Shown: piece after piece, positions 5,060 to 10,967 of the stretch
Numbering within the stretch: the stretch's first letter is position 1
How the letters are laid out: every line of letters starts with the position of its first letter
Assembly (NCBI GenBank): GCA_031281115.1
Contig: JAITFV010000125.1
Coordinates: forward strand, 1 to 13,258
Reading direction: 5' to 3'
Length of the DNA: 13,258 nucleotides
Source: Oscillospiraceae bacterium
Lineage (GTDB): Bacteria > Bacillota > Clostridia > Oscillospirales > Ruminococcaceae
Made by a program: the position numbers and the translations under genes
The notes under the pieces: generated by a model
What the model was told of the DNA's origin: nothing
Databases searched by the model: none
What the model saw: only the letters and a program-made list of their open reading frames with translations

Positions 5060-5716
5060 ATGGCAGGGATATATAACGAAACAGGGCGGCTCGGTCAATT
5101 CCGTTTCGGCACGGGCGGTCTTGGCAGCGGCATATTCTACGAGGAGTTTTTGCGAGAACTGCTGGGGCGGCGCGGCGTCGAGGTTTTCAAGGAAATGTCC
5201 GAGAACGATGACATACTCGGCGCGGTGCTTTTTGCAATCGAAATGTTAATGCGGCAGGTGGAATGGAACGTCAAGGAAGCGGGTGACACCGAGGCTGACA
5301 TAAAAGCCGCCGAGTTTGTTTATAGCTGTATGCACGACATGGACGAGGCGTGGACGGACTTCATTTCCGAGGTGTTGTCATTTTTGACTTTTGGCTGGAG
5401 CTATCACGAAATAGTCTACAAGCGGCGCATGGGCGCGACCCGTAACCCGCAGACCAAAAGCAAATACGACGACGGGCTTGTGGGATGGCGCAAACTGCCG
5501 ATCCGCAGCCAAGACACGCTGTGGGAGTGGAAGTACGACGACCACGACAACCTCGAAGGGCTGATACAATGCGCTCCGCCGAACTTTGGTACTCGCCGGC
5601 CGGATTTGTGCGGTGCGCGGGGCCGCGATACAAGGGCCGCGCATTTTTTGTCCGGGACAGCCGGACGGTTTGCGGCGATTACAGGCAGAGGGAAAGGGGG
5701 ACTACTTAATGGGTGA
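5060..5716 (+). CDS. truncated phage portal protein (DUF935/Mu gp29-like)
   Basis: Residues 1-177 match the N-terminal part of DUF935 (Mu gp29-like) portal proteins, which form the ring through which DNA enters the head: 'EMSENDDILGAVLFAIEMLMRQVEW', 'FISEVLSFLTFGWSYHEIVYKRR' and 'GLVGWRKLPIRSQDTLWEW' are characteristic. Family members are about 400-500 residues, so over half is missing. After about N175-F176-G177 the sequence turns into arginine/glycine-rich text unlike a portal (TRRPDLCGARGRDTRAAH...) and ends at 5716, 8 bp inside the holin gene. That tail is read from the wrong frame of another gene fragment (5587-5709). The ATG at 5060 follows AAGGTGGTGAG; a GTG at 5045 is possible but lies inside that ribosome site. 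The product is almost certainly non-functional as a portal. Confidence 0.8.
   Translation: MAGIYNETGRLGQFRFGTGGLGSGIFYEEFLRELLGRRGVEVFKEMSENDDILGAVLFAIEMLMRQVEWNVKEAGDTEADIKAAEFVYSCMHDMDEAWTDFISEVLSFLTFGWSYHEIVYKRRMGATRNPQTKSKYDDGLVGWRKLPIRSQDTLWEWKYDDHDNLEGLIQCAPPNFGTRRPDLCGARGRDTRAAHFLSGTAGRFAAITGRGKGGLLNG
5587..5709 (+). pseudogene. 3' fragment of a late phage gene upstream of the holin
   Basis: In a different frame from the portal, 40 codons run from W (5587) to a TAA (5707-5709): WYSPAGFVRCAGPRYKGRAF and onward to REGTT-like end RERGTT. The TAA overlaps the holin ATG as TAATG, the pattern of a coupled natural gene end, which suggests this is the true carboxyl end of the gene that once preceded the holin (a tail-end or lysis-associated gene). 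It has no start of its own. Upstream of about 5585 this frame is only a shadow of the portal gene. Parent family not recognised. Confidence 0.5.
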
Positions 5717-6005
5717 GTTTTTCACATGGGCGATATTGGCGACATTCGCGGGCGCAAGCGCGGCGACGGCCGTCATTACGCAGACGATAAAAAGGGTTTT
5801 GTCAAAAGTCCCGACCCAGCTTGTGTCTTACGCTGTCGCCGTGATTATCCTGTTACTGGCAACCGCCGCGACAGGCACGGCCGAGGACTGGACGGGCTGG
5901 GCGATTATACCGCTGAACGCGATTATCGTTTCGGCGGCGGCGAACGGGGCATACTCCGCAGCCACCCGGTGTTTGTACGGTAAGAAGGACGGCGGCGAGA
6001 AGTAA
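5709..6005 (+). CDS. holin-like phage membrane protein
   Basis: A 98-residue protein with hydrophobic segments at about 5-24, 37-55 and 63-85, a short polar loop (IKRVLSKVPTQ) and a charged C-terminal tail (YGKKDGGEK). Size, topology and its place at the end of a phage late region fit a holin, the protein that permeabilises the membrane so that endolysin can reach the wall. The ATG at 5709 has AAGGGGG about 8 nt upstream and overlaps the TAA of the preceding fragment. No endolysin gene follows; a strong terminator comes 16 nt after the stop. If the late promoter is lost with the deletion, it would depend on read-through from the terminase region. Alternative: an unrelated small membrane protein. 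Confidence 0.7.
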   Translation: MGEFFTWAILATFAGASAATAVITQTIKRVLSKVPTQLVSYAVAVIILLLATAATGTAEDWTGWAIIPLNAIIVSAAANGAYSAATRCLYGKKDGGEK

Positions 6006-6020
6006 AGCCGCATAAATGAC

Positions 6021-6065
6021 AAAAAGCCCCACGCCGATCCATTGTGATCGGCGTGGGGCTTTTTT
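6021..6065. terminator. strong bidirectional terminator
   Basis: A 19-bp perfect stem (6021-6039 with 6046-6064; core GCCCCACGCCGATC) and a 6-nt loop, with an A-run before and a T-run after, so it can act on both strands. It closes the phage remnant after the holin. Confidence 0.95.
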
Positions 6066-6111
6066 GCATTTTGGGCGTGAAAAAATATTTTTATTTTTTT
6101 TCAAAAAGGCC

Positions 6112-6140
6112 TTGACTTAATGATGTATCAATGCTATTAT
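6112..6140 (+). promoter_or_regulatory. promoter of the small-gene operon
   Basis: TTGACT (6112-6117), 17-bp spacer, TATTAT (6135-6140), preceded by an A/T-rich tract (6080-6105) that could act as an UP element. It leads to the gene starting at 6190. Confidence 0.75.
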
Positions 6141-6148
6141 TGATACAT
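6123..6148. promoter_or_regulatory. operator-like palindrome on the -10 box
   Basis: ATGTATCAAT (6123-6132) and its exact inverse ATTGATACAT (6139-6148), 6 bp apart. The dyad is centred at the start of the -10 box, so a dimeric repressor bound there would shut the promoter. No obvious cognate repressor gene is adjacent; the RHH protein at 7387 in the same operon is one candidate. Confidence 0.65.
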
Positions 6149-6189
6149 ATAATACAAAACACCGAAAACACGAAACGGAGGGCTTGAAA

Positions 6190-6552
6190 ATGACAACTAC
6201 CGAATTAAGAGGAACACTAAGCAAAGAAACCGTATGGATGGCGTCCGAGGCAATACGGCAAGGGTGCGAAGCCGCAAGGAAAACCAAACAGGAAAGCCTA
6301 AAACAAGAGGCACTTGAAAAGAACGGCGAACCTTTTAACTATTCAATGAAACACGTTTATTATGAGGGCGTTCGTATCGCCGCCGAGGTGCTTTGGAAAT
6401 TGTTTGCCGGATATAGCGCGGCGGTACAAAATGCAATAAAGACAGTAGCAAAAGAAACCGACATATACACTCGCGGCGAGGAATATTTTGACAGGTTTGT
6501 AGAAGCCTACGCCGCCGAATACGGCACAGTGAGAATAAGGACGGAACAATAA
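6190..6552 (+). CDS. unknown 120-residue helical protein
   Basis: First gene of the small-gene operon. The product is almost wholly helical: MTTTELRGTLSKETVWMASE, a charged helix (GCEAARKTKQESLKQEALEKNG), a conserved-looking middle (FNYSMKHVYYEGVRIAAEVLWKLFAGYSAAVQNAIK), and an acidic aromatic end (EEYFDRFVEAYAAEYG). No membrane span, catalytic motif or zinc site is visible. I do not recognise a family. The ATG at 6190 has GGAGGG 8 nt upstream; a TTG two codons earlier is a poorer choice. It follows a promoter with a palindromic operator, so its expression is probably repressed in some state. Codon use is GC-rich like the phage genes rather than like the AT-rich pair at 26-1244. Confidence 0.6.
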   Translation: MTTTELRGTLSKETVWMASEAIRQGCEAARKTKQESLKQEALEKNGEPFNYSMKHVYYEGVRIAAEVLWKLFAGYSAAVQNAIKTVAKETDIYTRGEEYFDRFVEAYAAEYGTVRIRTEQ

Positions 6553-6595
6553 GCAACACGGCACGGGGCGGCAACACCGCCACCCCGATAAACCA

Positions 6596-6613
6596 AAGGA
6601 GGATCACATTATG
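6596..6613 (+). repeat. RBS/start module, copy 1
   Basis: AAGGAGGATCACATTATG directly at the start of the gene at 6611. It is identical over 18 bp to copy 3 (7185-7202) and differs at one base from copy 2 (6825-6842). Confidence 0.8.
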
Positions 6614-6823
6614 CAAAAAATAACAAGGGACACCCTTGACGGCTACCAAGAACTCGCACTTAACAAAACCCTCGAAAACATCGCCCGCGAAATGCCTAGC
6701 CCGATAAAAACGCTCGAAAGGCAATACAGCGACAGCCTCGACTTTCACGACATCAGCGTTTGGACGCTTAAAGAAGCCCTCGAAAAAGCATACATCGCCG
6801 GATTGAACGCGGCGAACCAATAA
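6611..6823 (+). CDS. unknown 70-residue protein with repeated RBS module
   Basis: Second gene of the operon, 58 nt after the first. The protein begins MQKITRDTLDGYQELALNKT and is helical throughout, with a proline break (EMPSPIKTLERQ) and a hydrophobic last helix (ISVWTLKEALEKAYIAGLNAANQ). No motif is recognised. Its ribosome site AAGGAGGATCACATT is one of three near-identical copies in this operon. Overall pattern resembles the small accessory proteins of unknown role in phages and conjugative elements; nothing more specific can be supported. Confidence 0.55.
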   Translation: MQKITRDTLDGYQELALNKTLENIAREMPSPIKTLERQYSDSLDFHDISVWTLKEALEKAYIAGLNAANQ

Positions 6824-6824
6824 A

Positions 6825-6842
6825 AAGGAGGATCACACTATG
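6825..6842 (+). repeat. RBS/start module, copy 2
   Basis: AAGGAGGATCACACTATG at the start of the gene at 6840. The match to copy 3 continues through the next three codons (ACYGCATAC), so both proteins begin MTAY. Confidence 0.8.
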
Positions 6843-7169
6843 ACCGCATACTTACCGAACCTCAAAAAAGGACATTTTTACAAGATGCGCATCCCGCAAT
6901 ATGTTCTTGATATTTTAGAAAACGTCAAGCCGACACAGGGACACGACATCGGACGCTTTGGACTGGACACCTACCGGCTGCGCGGCGTGAACCCGGTACG
7001 CCCCGGCTACGGCATAAAGGCCGACATGGAAAAGCTCGGCGCATGGGTGGAGCGGTACGGCGCAGATTTTGAAATTATCTATTTTTGTGACACGCCTAAA
7101 AATTATTATGGTATTTTCAAAATGACCGATCCCGTGGCACACGGACTTGAAAAAGTAGGGCTGTTATAA
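6840..7169 (+). CDS. unknown 109-residue alpha/beta protein
   Basis: Third gene of the operon, 16 nt after the second. The sequence (MTAYLPNLKKGHFYKMRIPQ...) looks like a compact single domain: a helix PQYVLDILENVK, a segment TYRLRGVNPVRPGYGIKADMEKLGAWVERYG, two hydrophobic strands (ADFEIIYFCDT, NYYGIFKMTD) and a short end. One cysteine only, no recognisable active site. Family unknown to me. The ribosome site and first codons are shared with the gene at 7200, which suggests duplication of the start region rather than of the whole gene, since the bodies are unrelated. Function unknown. Confidence 0.55.
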   Translation: MTAYLPNLKKGHFYKMRIPQYVLDILENVKPTQGHDIGRFGLDTYRLRGVNPVRPGYGIKADMEKLGAWVERYGADFEIIYFCDTPKNYYGIFKMTDPVAHGLEKVGLL

Positions 7170-7184
7170 TCGCCACAAAATAAG

Positions 7185-7202
7185 AAGGAGGATCACATTA
7201 TG
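7185..7202 (+). repeat. RBS/start module, copy 3
   Basis: AAGGAGGATCACATTATG at the start of the gene at 7200, identical to copy 1 and continuing into the coding region like copy 2. Confidence 0.8.
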
Positions 7203-7397
7203 ACTGCATACCAAAAACGGAAATCTCAAAGAACGGAACATTACGAAAAGCACGTCAAAGGCTGGAAGCAACGCCCCTGCGCCGCTTGCAACGGGAGCGG
7301 CTACTACGATCACAATAACAGCCCTCGGTGCGCTGCTTGTGACGGTACGGGAAAAGAACGCTACAAACCGGAACGGGGGTGCATCGATGCCATTTAA
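7200..7397 (+). CDS. mini zinc-finger protein with two CxxCxGxG motifs
   Basis: A 65-residue protein whose centre is a DnaJ-type cysteine-rich zinc site: CAACNGSG (C27, C30) and CAACDGTG (C44, C47), 13 residues apart, enough to bind one zinc ion. The family includes the DnaJ middle domain and the small anti-TRAP regulator; both use the motif for protein binding. The basic N terminus (YQKRKSQRTEHYEKHVKGWKQR) could bind nucleic acid or a partner. It is the fourth gene of the operon and overlaps the start of the next by 11 bp, so the two are probably coupled. No J-domain or other fold is attached. Zinc binding is likely; the partner is unknown. Confidence 0.65.
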   Translation: MTAYQKRKSQRTEHYEKHVKGWKQRPCAACNGSGYYDHNNSPRCAACDGTGKERYKPERGCIDAI

Positions 7398-7599
7398 TAG
7401 TGAAACCGCGGCCAACGCCGGAAAAAAGGGCGGGCGTAGCCGGTGGGATGGTAATATCCCGGACGAAAAGCGCGAGAAAAAATTACTTGTGTCGTTGACA
7501 CAAACCGAGTTCGACGCCGTGACCGACAAAGCCGCCGCGCTGGGACTGTCCAAAGCGGAACTCGTTATTCGGGCGGTCAAGGCGTACAGCGAGGAATAG
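7387..7599 (+). CDS. small ribbon-helix-helix-like DNA-binding protein
   Basis: A 70-residue protein whose C-terminal half fits a ribbon-helix-helix fold: a strand KKLLVSLTQ (31-39), helix EFDAVTDKAAALG (41-53), turn LSKAELVIRAVKAYSE (54-69). RHH dimers bind DNA by the strand and act as repressors, antitoxins or relaxosome accessories. The N terminus (ETAANAGKKGGRSRWDGN) is basic and likely disordered. The ATG at 7387 follows GGGGGTG and overlaps the stop of the zinc-finger gene; a longer frame beginning at 7339 lies inside that gene. It is the last gene before the terminator at 7609. It could be the repressor for the operator at 6123-6148, which would make the operon self-regulated; this is inference. 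Confidence 0.6.
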   Translation: MPFNSETAANAGKKGGRSRWDGNIPDEKREKKLLVSLTQTEFDAVTDKAAALGLSKAELVIRAVKAYSEE

Positions 7600-7608
7600 G
7601 GGCAACGC

Positions 7609-7650
7609 AAAAAAGCCGCCGGGGTGTACGACCACCTCGGCGGCTTTTTC
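7609..7650. terminator. bidirectional terminator between operon and tRNA
   Basis: GCCGCCGGGGTG (7615-7626) pairs with CACCTCGGCGGC (7633-7644) with one G-T pair, preceded by an A-run and followed by a T-run. It can stop the plus-strand operon and the minus-strand tRNA transcript. Confidence 0.92.
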
Positions 7651-7739
7651 TTGTTGCGCTATCTTGAAAACTCGACCACAACGGCGACAACTTTTTTGAA
7701 AAAGTATAGCCGTGTTGCTGTGTTCAAGTTTGCGCCATC

Positions 7740-7826
7740 TGGTGCGGCTAAGAGGACTTGAACCTCCATGCCCTTACGAGCACAGCGACCTCAACGCTGC
7801 GTGTCTGCCAGTTCCACCATAGCCGC
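7740..7826 (-). tRNA. tRNA-Leu (anticodon GAG)
   Basis: On the minus strand the acceptor arm GCGGCTA (7820-7826) pairs with TAGCCGC (7744-7750), followed by discriminator A and an encoded CCA (7740-7742). The anticodon stem is CAGCG/CGCTG around the loop TTGAGGT, with anticodon GAG at 7790-7792, which reads CUC/CUU leucine codons. A long variable arm (TGCTCGTAAGGGCA) marks the class II tRNA, and the T arm has GGTTCAAGTCC. It has its own consensus promoter at 7859-7887. Its 3' end faces the accessory region, a position commonly used as an integration site. Confidence 0.96.
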
Positions 7827-7858
7827 ATGGTTGCCGTTCTGAATCAACAACATCTTGA

Positions 7859-7887
7859 ATTATAACAGAAAAATTCGCCTTTGTCAA
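7859..7887 (-). promoter_or_regulatory. consensus promoter of tRNA-Leu
   Basis: Perfect TTGACA (7882-7887), 17-bp spacer, perfect TATAAT (7859-7864) on the minus strand; the tRNA begins about 25 nt after the expected start. The -35 box contains the TGA stop of queH, so the two are packed without a gap. Confidence 0.85.
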
Positions 7888-8432
7888 GCATTTTTTTCAA
7901 AAACACACCCGCAGTAATTCTGCCGATAAAATCCGTACTCTTTTGAAAGCTCCAGCGAGCGCTTATAACCGTCTTTCTTTTTAAAATCTTCTGAAAGTGC
8001 ATTTTCGCTTAATTCAACTAAGATTTTATTAATCATCTCTGCATTTTTATGTGGACTGACGGAAAGCGTTGTGGTGAATGTATCAATCCCGCGTGTTTTT
8101 GCGGCTTTTGCAGTTTTTTCAAGACGCAATCGTATGCAAGCCTCGCAGCGTCTGCCTTTTTCCGGTTCGCTTTCAAGCCCTCTTACAACTTTTAAAAATG
8201 CCGTGTTGTCATATTCGCCCTCAATTAATTCCACATCAAGTATTGAAGCTAACCGCCGCTGCTCTGCGAGTCGTTTCTCGTACTCCTCGGCAGGCATGAT
8301 ATTCGGGTTGTAAAAAAATAAAATAATATGATAATATTTTTTAAGTTGCTCTAAAACCGCACTGCTACAGGGTGCGCAGCAGCTGTGTAAAAAAATCCAA
8401 TTCCCGCTGTCTTTTTTTGTCGAATATGCCAC
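7884..8432 (-). CDS. queH: epoxyqueuosine reductase QueH
   Basis: A 182-residue QueH (former DUF208), the enzyme that reduces epoxyqueuosine to queuosine in the wobble position of tRNAs with GUN anticodons. It is the alternative to the cobalamin-dependent QueG. Characteristic cysteines are visible: C18-C19 and C22 (HSCCAPC), C96 and C99 (CEACI), and C174/C176 (YCGC), which together hold an iron-sulfur cluster and a metal site. SPHKN (126-130) and the YNPNI segment (41-45) also match the family. Length is typical. The start is GTG at 8432 with GGGGG about 9 nt upstream; no ATG near the start preserves the N terminus. It is divergent from the XRE gene. No other queuosine gene is adjacent in the window. 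Confidence 0.92.
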   Translation of the reverse strand: MAYSTKKDSGNWIFLHSCCAPCSSAVLEQLKKYYHIILFFYNPNIMPAEEYEKRLAEQRRLASILDVELIEGEYDNTAFLKVVRGLESEPEKGRRCEACIRLRLEKTAKAAKTRGIDTFTTTLSVSPHKNAEMINKILVELSENALSEDFKKKDGYKRSLELSKEYGFYRQNYCGCVFEKNA

Positions 8433-8462
8433 TTTACAATACCCCCGGTTTTTTTGTATAAT
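8433..8462 (+). promoter_or_regulatory. promoter of the XRE regulator
   Basis: TTTACA (8433-8438), 18-bp spacer, TATAAT (8457-8462) on the plus strand, about 97 bp before the likely ATG. The -35 box begins immediately next to the GTG start of the divergent queH. Confidence 0.6.
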
Positions 8463-8558
8463 AAATATACCATGAGAAATAAATTATGAGGAATTTCAGA
8501 ACAGTTTTTTAAAAAGTAAAATTAAATAAATTTAAAATGTTTGAAAGGTATGGGGAAA

Positions 8559-9224
8559 ATGAACAACGATTTCCCGCGCATATTATCACTGCTTCGGAGC
8601 GAGAAGCATTTGAGCCAGAAGCAGGTCGCCGAGGACCTCGGAATCGCGCAGGCGCTGCTTTCACATTATGAGAAAGGTAAGCGCGAGTGCGGTTTGGATT
8701 TTTTGGTGCGTGCGGCGGATTATTATAATGTTTCAACCGATTATCTGCTGGGCCGTTCGCCTGTCAGCGCAGGGACCTTCTTAACCGAAAACGATATTCC
8801 CGATAATAACGTGACAAGCAAAGCAGACGGCTTCTCCTTTTCATCGTCACTTGCGAAGAAATTAATTATAAGCAGCATTGACGTAATATATTCTATTTTG
8901 AATAAATCCAAAAACAGAAAACTCACGCAAAGTATCACAACGATTCTGTCTCTTGGGATTTACAAATCATTCCGGCTTGTTTACAAGCTGAACCCTAAAA
9001 ACGACAAAAAACTTTTTATCGTTAATGAGGAAGCGGCTTTCCGTGCTGCTACTTCGGGAGAATTAATCGCCGAGGGTGCAGCTCTGACGGCAATCGGCGA
9101 ATCGAACGGCGTACAATCCGAAGGAATCACCACAGCTTCTCTTGAAAGCGAGTATAACAAGCAGGCGGCGGCTCTTCTTAATTTAATCCGTAACAGCGAG
9201 AACACGATTAAAAAGTACGAATAA
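8559..9224 (+). CDS. XRE-family transcription regulator with long C-terminal part
   Basis: A 221-residue protein. Residues 5-65 form a Cro/C1-type helix-turn-helix (ILSLLRSEKHLSQKQVAEDLGIAQALLSHYEKGKRECGLDFLVRAADYYNVSTDYLLGR). The rest is an uncharacterised region: a serine-rich stretch (ADGFSFSSSLAKK), a mixed helical part with hydrophobic patches (LIISSIDVIYSIL, ITTILSLGIYKSF), and alanine-rich helices near the end that could dimerise. It probably binds a ligand or partner through this part. The ATG at 8559 is preferred, with AAAGGT 9 nt upstream; an ATG at 8550 is too close to that site. Its TAA directly abuts the TAA of the convergent flippase gene with no gap. Regulated genes are unknown; the neighbouring flippase is possible but they converge. 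Confidence 0.82.
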   Translation: MNNDFPRILSLLRSEKHLSQKQVAEDLGIAQALLSHYEKGKRECGLDFLVRAADYYNVSTDYLLGRSPVSAGTFLTENDIPDNNVTSKADGFSFSSSLAKKLIISSIDVIYSILNKSKNRKLTQSITTILSLGIYKSFRLVYKLNPKNDKKLFIVNEEAAFRAATSGELIAEGAALTAIGESNGVQSEGITTASLESEYNKQAAALLNLIRNSENTIKKYE

Positions 9225-10670
9225 TTACTCCTGCTTGTCTTGACCTTGCTTTATTGGGAAATTTTGCCCGCGCTTCTTCTTTAAGAAAAATTGCAAAGCC
9301 GAAACTCCGGCACGATAATTTATAATTGTGATTAACATAAATAATGCAACAAGAGTAATATAATAAAGATTCGTATTTTCAATGAACATGACGATTAGAC
9401 CCATAATGACGAGCAGAACGAGATTAACAATCATCTTGACCGGCTTCAAATCCATGAAAACAAGCGAGCGGGTATCGGCGACACGCACAACAAAAACAAT
9501 TACATAGCTAATCATTGCCGATAATGCCGCACCGTTGATTCCCAAAATCGGAATGAGCAGGAAGTTCATGATTATATTTGCAGCTGCTCCCGTCATCGCG
9601 GTGAGCATTGAACGTACGGATTTTTTGGAAGCAACATAAACGCTCCCCATAAAAGTAGAAAAGCAGGTGAAAACCACCGCTAAAATTATAGGCGGCGAAT
9701 AGCGGAACGCTCCCTCAAAGCCCTCACCCTGCGCCATTATACCAAGCACACGATTAATAAATAACATCATCGTTGCCGCAACAACATAAATTATAGACTG
9801 ATAGAAATTAAAAACATCGGAATAAAACTTTGCAATCGTCCGTGAATTCCGCTCCGTGATTGCAGACATATTCCACGCCTGCGAGAAAATCCCCGCAACT
9901 AATGCGATTATATTCGGTAGTTTATATGCGGCGTTGTAAACGCCCGTGTAATCAAGCCCGTGCATCGCCGTAATAAAGAAAGTCCCGGAAACATTCGTAA
10001 CCCACCACATAATCGCAGTCGGCATCATCGGAATCGAAAAACGGAACATCAATCTGCGCAGCTGTTTGTCAATTCCGAAAAGCTTTAAATATCTTGAAAG
10101 CCGCCCCATGTAAAACAGAAATATAATTGAAGATAAATCAGCAAGCACTACCGATAAAACATAACCCAGTACACCGAGGTTAAAACCAAGCAGGAAAATA
10201 AGGTTCAGCGAGATATTTATAATAGTCGTGAAAATACCGTCAATTGCAAAAAGGCGCACATTTCCTGTTGAACGCACGAAAAGCGCGCAAACGCTTTTAA
10301 TGCTGCCGGTAAAGACATACAAGTAAATCAAAATACTGTAGCTTGAGAGAAAATCAATCAGCCCGATTGAAGGCACGACGGGTATAAATATAATCAATCC
10401 GGTTATTGTAGTAATCAGACCTATGGAAAAAACCTGTGATTTATCATATTTATCGTCAAGCCCGAAGCGTATTACAGATTCACCTACAGACAATGTGATA
10501 ACACCCATAATCAGCATACTCGCATTTACGATTATACCCACGGCTCCATAGCCGTCGGTGCCGAGCATACCGGTGTATAACGGCATCATTATATAGACTA
10601 ACAGCTTTGAGCCAAATTGTCCGAGCGCAAGGATTAGCGTATTAGATGCAAGCCGCTTATATCTGTCCAA
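9225..10670 (-). CDS. polysaccharide flippase (Wzx/SpoVB-like, MVF/MATE superfamily)
   Basis: A 481-residue integral membrane protein with about 14 predicted hydrophobic segments, of the Polysacc_synt/MVF group that moves lipid-linked sugar units across the membrane for cell-surface polysaccharide or wall precursors. The N terminus is typical: KRLASNTLILALGQFGSKLL followed by MPLYTGMLGTDGYGAVGI. A basic tail (LKKKRGQNFPIKQGQDKQE) lies in the cytoplasm. The start is TTG at 10670, with GGGAGG 8 nt upstream; there is no better one. No glycosyltransferases are adjacent, so the substrate cannot be named. It ends exactly against the convergent XRE gene. The structured region at 10756-10927 lies just upstream and its promoter is not obvious. 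Confidence 0.88.
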   Translation of the reverse strand: MDRYKRLASNTLILALGQFGSKLLVYIMMPLYTGMLGTDGYGAVGIIVNASMLIMGVITLSVGESVIRFGLDDKYDKSQVFSIGLITTITGLIIFIPVVPSIGLIDFLSSYSILIYLYVFTGSIKSVCALFVRSTGNVRLFAIDGIFTTIINISLNLIFLLGFNLGVLGYVLSVVLADLSSIIFLFYMGRLSRYLKLFGIDKQLRRLMFRFSIPMMPTAIMWWVTNVSGTFFITAMHGLDYTGVYNAAYKLPNIIALVAGIFSQAWNMSAITERNSRTIAKFYSDVFNFYQSIIYVVAATMMLFINRVLGIMAQGEGFEGAFRYSPPIILAVVFTCFSTFMGSVYVASKKSVRSMLTAMTGAAANIIMNFLLIPILGINGAALSAMISYVIVFVVRVADTRSLVFMDLKPVKMIVNLVLLVIMGLIVMFIENTNLYYITLVALFMLITIINYRAGVSALQFFLKKKRGQNFPIKQGQDKQE

Positions 10671-10755
10671 GACCTAATCCTCCCTGCCGTGACAGCAGTT
10701 TCGCCCGCCGCCAAACTATTTAATTAATATACTGTGTTTTCCGGCGAGGGTTTGT

Positions 10756-10927
10756 TATAGCCAGTTAAGTTAAAAACGCTAAAGCGTTTTTAACCCGCGG
10801 CGTATATGCCGCGAACCGCCAAAGGCGGCTTGACTTGACTGCATAGCTGATGGTCCGTGCTGATGGCACGGCGGCAAGCGCCGCTTGCCGAGAAAACACT
10901 TTAGTGTTTTCAATTTAATCAGCTATA
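10756..10927. repeat. two-module multi-hairpin element
   Basis: Six short inverted repeats in a row: 10769-10779/10784-10794 (11 bp), 10796-10801/10808-10813 (6 bp), 10816-10820/10824-10828 (5 bp), 10855-10860/10866-10871 (6 bp), 10872-10879/10883-10890 (8 bp), 10892-10899/10904-10911 (8 bp). The first three sit between CAGTTAAGTTAA (10762-10773) and TTGACTTGACTG (10830-10841), which can pair with two G-U pairs. The last three sit between ATAGCTGAT (10843-10851) and its exact inverse ATCAGCTAT (10918-10926). The ends TATAGC/GCTATA (10756-10761 and 10922-10927) are also inverted. No coding potential. Probably a repetitive intergenic element or a structured RNA; which one cannot be decided here. 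Confidence 0.7.
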
Positions 10928-10967
10928 TCCACCGAAAAATTAAAATTTCAATATAAGGAGACTTAAC

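Noticed and set aside
5361..5644. Minus-strand frames of about 90 codons in the portal region
   Set aside because: Antisense shadows of the portal remnant without start signals.
10769..10794. Hairpin with a T-run considered as an intrinsic terminator
   Set aside because: No gene on the plus strand ends before it, and on the minus strand it lies upstream of the flippase start; it belongs to a series of similar hairpins.
10843..10926. Cloverleaf-like module considered as a tRNA or tRNA-like gene
   Set aside because: No TTC/T-arm signature, no 7-nt anticodon loop, no CCA end; arms have the wrong lengths.
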